A stretch of 64,000 bases of DNA from DYMC01 sp035406705 (GTDB taxonomy: Bacteria; Verrucomicrobiota; Lentisphaeria; Victivallales; GWF2-50-93), in assembly GCA_964426675.1 (NCBI GenBank), contig CAYRRM010000005.1, forward strand, positions 52,744 to 116,743, given 5' to 3'. The notes beneath the pieces are model-generated. The model was not told where the DNA came from. It saw only the letters and a program-made list of their open reading frames with translations, and ran no database searches. A program made the translations under genes and the position numbers. Shown piece by piece: positions 61,464 to 64,000 of the stretch (within the stretch, counting starts at the first letter, position 1; the number at the start of each line of letters is the position of its first letter).

Positions 61464-62713
61464 TGCCCATTTCCAAAAACTATATATTTATATGTATTTA
61501 GTTCTTGAAGTCCCATGGGGCCTCTGGCATGGAGTTTATCGGTGCTTATCCCAATTTCTGCCCCCATTCCAAATTCTCCGCCATCAGTGAAACGGGTTGA
61601 GGCATTGTGATAGACTACAGCTGAATCTACTTGATTAAGAAAGATAGATGCAGCATTTTGATCCTCAGATACTATACAATCACTATGTTGAGAACCATAA
61701 TAATTTATATGTTCTATGGCAGTCTGTATATCAGGAACTATTCTAACAGCCAATGTAAGATTGAGATATTCGGCAAACCAATCTTCTTCTGTGGCTGGGA
61801 TAGCGGATGGAACAAATTTGAGAAATTCACAATCTCCCCTGAGTTCCACACCATTTTTAATTAAAGCCTCAGCGATTATTGGAACAAAGGTTTCCGCTAT
61901 GTCTCGATGAATCAATAATGTTTCAATAGCATTACAAACTCCAGGTCTTTGACATTTTGCATTTATGATTATATTTTCAGCCATTTTCAGATCTGCTTCT
62001 TTATCTACGTACACATGACATACACCCTTATAATGTTTTATGACAGGGATAGTAGAGTGTTCTACTACTGTTTTGATGAGATTTTCTCCGCCGCGTGGAA
62101 TTACAAGATCTATGTATTTGTTCATTTTCAGGAGAATCTTAACAGCTTCTCTATTTTGTGGTGCGCTTTGAATGGCTCCTTCCGGAAGACCAGCTTCAAG
62201 TCCTGCGCGGTTTATGCAATGAAGAAGTGCCATATTTGTTTTATATGCTTCACTTCCTCCCCTAAGTATTACAGCATTACCTGCTTTCAGACATAGAGAG
62301 GCGGAGTCAACTGTTACATTTGGACGAGACTCATATATAATAGTTATAACGCCAATTGGAACAGAAATTTTCTCTATTTTTAAACCATTAGGCCTTATTA
62401 TTGAAGATAATACTTTTCCTACAGGATCTTCAAGTTTTATCAATTCACGGATGGAATTTGCAATAGAATTAATTCTCTTTTCATCGAGTTTCAACCTTTC
62501 AATCATTGGTAGAGAAAGTCCTTTTTTTAGAGCAAGGTCAATATCAGAGTTATTTTCTTTTAGAATGATATCTTTTTCCGCTTCTATAGCATCTGCCATT
62601 GCTTTAAGAATATTATTTTTTTGAAATTGAGAGAGTGCAGCAACTTTACGACTGGCTATTTTGGCTTTTTCGCAAATTGAATTAATTTCTGATAGAAGTT
62701 CTTGATTTTTCAT
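61451..62713 (-). CDS. proA: Gamma-glutamyl phosphate reductase (proline biosynthesis)
   Basis: ProA reduces glutamyl-5-phosphate to the semialdehyde with NADPH. 420 residues, normal. Motifs: KISVPIGVITIIYESRPNVT, LCLKAGNAVILRGGSEA, LVIPRGGENLIKTV, IPVIKHYKGVCHVYVDKEAD, AKCQRPGVCNAIETLLIHR with the catalytic Cys (about 255), STRFTDGGEFGMGAEIGIST and RGPMGLQELNTYKY. It lies between the deaminase gene (18 bases) and the AsmA-like gene (13-base overlap). The partner proB is not in the window. No strong ribosome site, though GGAGAAATT precedes the ATG. Confidence 0.96.
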   Translation of the reverse strand: MKNQELLSEINSICEKAKIASRKVAALSQFQKNNILKAMADAIEAEKDIILKENNSDIDLALKKGLSLPMIERLKLDEKRINSIANSIRELIKLEDPVGKVLSSIIRPNGLKIEKISVPIGVITIIYESRPNVTVDSASLCLKAGNAVILRGGSEAYKTNMALLHCINRAGLEAGLPEGAIQSAPQNREAVKILLKMNKYIDLVIPRGGENLIKTVVEHSTIPVIKHYKGVCHVYVDKEADLKMAENIIINAKCQRPGVCNAIETLLIHRDIAETFVPIIAEALIKNGVELRGDCEFLKFVPSAIPATEEDWFAEYLNLTLAVRIVPDIQTAIEHINYYGSQHSDCIVSEDQNAASIFLNQVDSAVVYHNASTRFTDGGEFGMGAEIGISTDKLHARGPMGLQELNTYKYIVFGNGQCRK

Positions 62714-62731
62714 AATTTCTCCATAATATCA

Positions 62732-63199
62732 CTATGAAATTTGTCTTATAATTATACCTACAGATTTAAGTAATTTTTCAGATATTTCATCCATATGATA
62801 ATTAGTTTTGTAAACAACTTCTTTGATGCCTGAGTTTATAATCATTTTTGTGCAAAGAAGACATGGGCAATAAGTTGTATATATAGTTGCTCCTTTTATC
62901 GATATCCCATGATATGCAGCTTGAACTATTGCATTTTCCTCTGCATGACAACATATACATTCAGTTAATTTATGTCCTGATTGCACATTAGATGAACATC
63001 TCGGGCAGCCTCCTTCATTACAATTTTTGATTCCTCGTGGGGTGCCGTTATAACCTGAAGAGATTATTCGTTCATCTTTTACTATTACGGCTGCAACATG
63101 ACGGCGTAAACAATTACTTCTGGTTGAAATCACCTCGGCAATAGACATGAAATAGTCATCCCAGTCAGGTCTCTTGTTATTTTTATTTTTTTTTATCAT
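62732..63199 (-). CDS. dCMP deaminase (ComEB family)
   Basis: 155 residues. Zinc-dependent deaminase converting dCMP to dUMP for thymidylate supply. The active site is CHAEENAIVQAAYHG (His/Glu) with CPCLLCTKMIINSGI; an extra Cys-rich loop, CNEGGCPRC and CICCHAEE, fits the structural zinc of the family. RPDWDDYFMSIAEVISTRSN is the family N-terminus. Its start codon is one base from the stop of the PTS enzyme I gene. ComEB names come from Bacillus competence, but the role is metabolic. Confidence 0.92.
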   Translation of the reverse strand: MIKKNKNNKRPDWDDYFMSIAEVISTRSNCLRRHVAAVIVKDERIISSGYNGTPRGIKNCNEGGCPRCSSNVQSGHKLTECICCHAEENAIVQAAYHGISIKGATIYTTYCPCLLCTKMIINSGIKEVVYKTNYHMDEISEKLLKSVGIIIRQIS

Positions 63200-63200
63200 A

Positions 63201-64000
63201 TCATAACGATCCCATAGAAAGGATTTCTGGAGCTGATTTATTTATTAATTCTGCTGCTAAGGAAAGATTTTCTTCTGAAGTCGTATTTAAGAGCGCTTGC
63301 CTTGCTAATTCTTCGAGATCAAGCATCTTTAGTTTCCTGATTAACCTTCTGATTGAAGGAATAAGAGATGGTGTCATACTCAATTCATTTACTCCAAGTC
63401 CTATCAATATTGATGCGAAGAGAGGGTCTCCTGACATTTCACCGCAAACACTTACCCAAATACCAGTTCTTTTTGCTGCGCGTATAGTATTGTCGATTAG
63501 ATTCAAGATAGATGGATGTGCTGGCTGAAAGAGTTCATCTATTTTTGCGTTTGTTCTATCTACAGCCAAAGTGTATTGAGTGAGGTCATTTGTTCCAATA
63601 CTAAAGAAATCGACTTTTGGAGCCAGTTTATCAGCTATTAAGGCAGCAGAAGGGGTTTCTATCATGATTCCGACTTTTATATTTTCATCAAAAGGAACAG
63701 ATTGATTTCTGAGTTCTTTTTTTGTTTCCTCGAGGATTTCTAAAAGTGCATCTATTTCTTCTGAAAAGGTTATCATTGGAAACATAATTTTCAGGTTTCC
63801 AAAGGAACTTGCACGAAGTATAGCGCGCAATTGCGTTTTTAGTATTTCTTTATGCTCGAGGAAAATTCTGATAGCCCTCCAGCCAAGGAAAGGATTGGGT
63901 TCTTCAGTGTAATTAAAGTAGTCACACATTTTATCGCCGCCAATATCAAAAGTGCGAATGGTAACTGGATATCCACGCATATCAGATGCAATCTTTGAAT
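63201..64000 (-). CDS. ptsI: PTS enzyme I, C-terminal part (cut by window edge)
   Basis: Phosphoenolpyruvate-protein phosphotransferase. About 266 codons are seen, beginning before 64000 since the frame is open to the edge (SKIASDMRGYPVTIRTFDIG). The PEP-binding barrel is clear: FDIGGDKMCDYFNY, NPFLGWRAIRIFLEH, RASSFGNLKIMFPMIT, VGIMIETPSAALIADKLA, FSIGTNDLTQYTLAVDR, AHPSILNLIDNT and VCGEMSGDPLFASILIGLG with the catalytic Cys. The phosphorylated His is outside the window. PEP synthase and PpdK share this barrel, but spacing and RTFDIGGDK fit enzyme I. The stop is one base before the deaminase start. Confidence 0.92.
   Translation of the reverse strand, partial: SKIASDMRGYPVTIRTFDIGGDKMCDYFNYTEEPNPFLGWRAIRIFLEHKEILKTQLRAILRASSFGNLKIMFPMITFSEEIDALLEILEETKKELRNQSVPFDENIKVGIMIETPSAALIADKLAPKVDFFSIGTNDLTQYTLAVDRTNAKIDELFQPAHPSILNLIDNTIRAAKRTGIWVSVCGEMSGDPLFASILIGLGVNELSMTPSLIPSIRRLIRKLKMLDLEELARQALLNTTSEENLSLAAELINKSAPEILSMGSL

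Noticed and set aside
1..64000. Insertion sequences, prophage, CRISPR array, rRNA
   Set aside because: No transposase, integrase, phage gene, regular direct-repeat array or rRNA sequence was seen on either strand.

Overview
The window is a dense stretch of bacterial chromosome of about 64 kb, roughly one third G+C or less by eye, with short intergenic gaps, one tRNA gene, and no insertion sequence, phage, CRISPR array or rRNA that I could find. The cell looks Gram-negative: there is a lipobox protein, several signal peptides, a WaaP-like lipopolysaccharide kinase and an AsmA-like envelope protein. The DUF1549/DUF1553 - DUF1501 - pre-peptidase C trio at 53890-58828 is typical of Planctomycetota and related, often uncultured phyla, so a low-GC member of the PVC group or a neighbouring candidate phylum is the best guess; the sequence alone does not settle it.

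Layout. 1-1302: bioC (cut by the edge) and a BioH-like esterase. 1518-2501: a secreted protein. 2684-6266 (minus): coaE, rho, a zinc-ribbon protein, an FtsB/DivIC protein and a LysM lipoprotein, with a CAT-anticodon tRNA on the opposite strand inside the cluster. 6503-9843 (plus): Nudix hydrolase and gyrA. 9982-15396 (minus): GlcD-type oxidase, DJ-1 protein, ispG, a glycosyltransferase and a uroporphyrinogen-decarboxylase relative. 15531-20935 (plus): an AmpG-like transporter with a large inserted domain, a protein with eleven CxxC zinc motifs, and a G+C-richer beta-propeller gene. 21145-23254 (minus): hisA, hisH, trpF. 23294-25638 (plus): GAF-SpoIIE phosphatase and a SpoU methyltransferase. 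25695-36473 (plus): a tight seven-gene run with an exported Memo-AMMECR1 fusion, an 1181-residue membrane flavo/iron-sulfur protein with a spermidine-synthase-like N-terminal part, a free-standing MetH reactivation domain, a kinase and uvrA. 36599-41704: a secreted coiled-coil protein (plus), then a PQQ-type propeller and a CcoG/NapH-like ferredoxin (minus). 42068-45567 (minus): transglutaminase and DUF58. 45870-50635: a six-hairpin glycosidase-like protein, RNase R and PanB. 50645-53799 (minus): Trm112-SUMF1 fusion, a two-frame larC, and a CoA-binding protein. 53890-58828 (plus): the DUF1549/DUF1501/PPC trio. 58839-64000 (minus): AsmA-like protein, proA, dCMP deaminase and the C-terminal part of PTS enzyme I.

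The most striking signal that genes do not explain is a short interrupted palindrome, GCGA-N3-TCGC (usually TGCGA-N3-TCGCA), present 19 times, always inside genes. A rough composition estimate predicts about 0.1 to 0.15 copies. It behaves like a highly iterated palindrome, similar in kind to cyanobacterial HIP1 but with a different sequence. The second is larC split by a -1 frameshift at a run of eight A. The third is the Memo-AMMECR1 / flavo-FeS membrane protein operon, which may be an undescribed envelope redox system.
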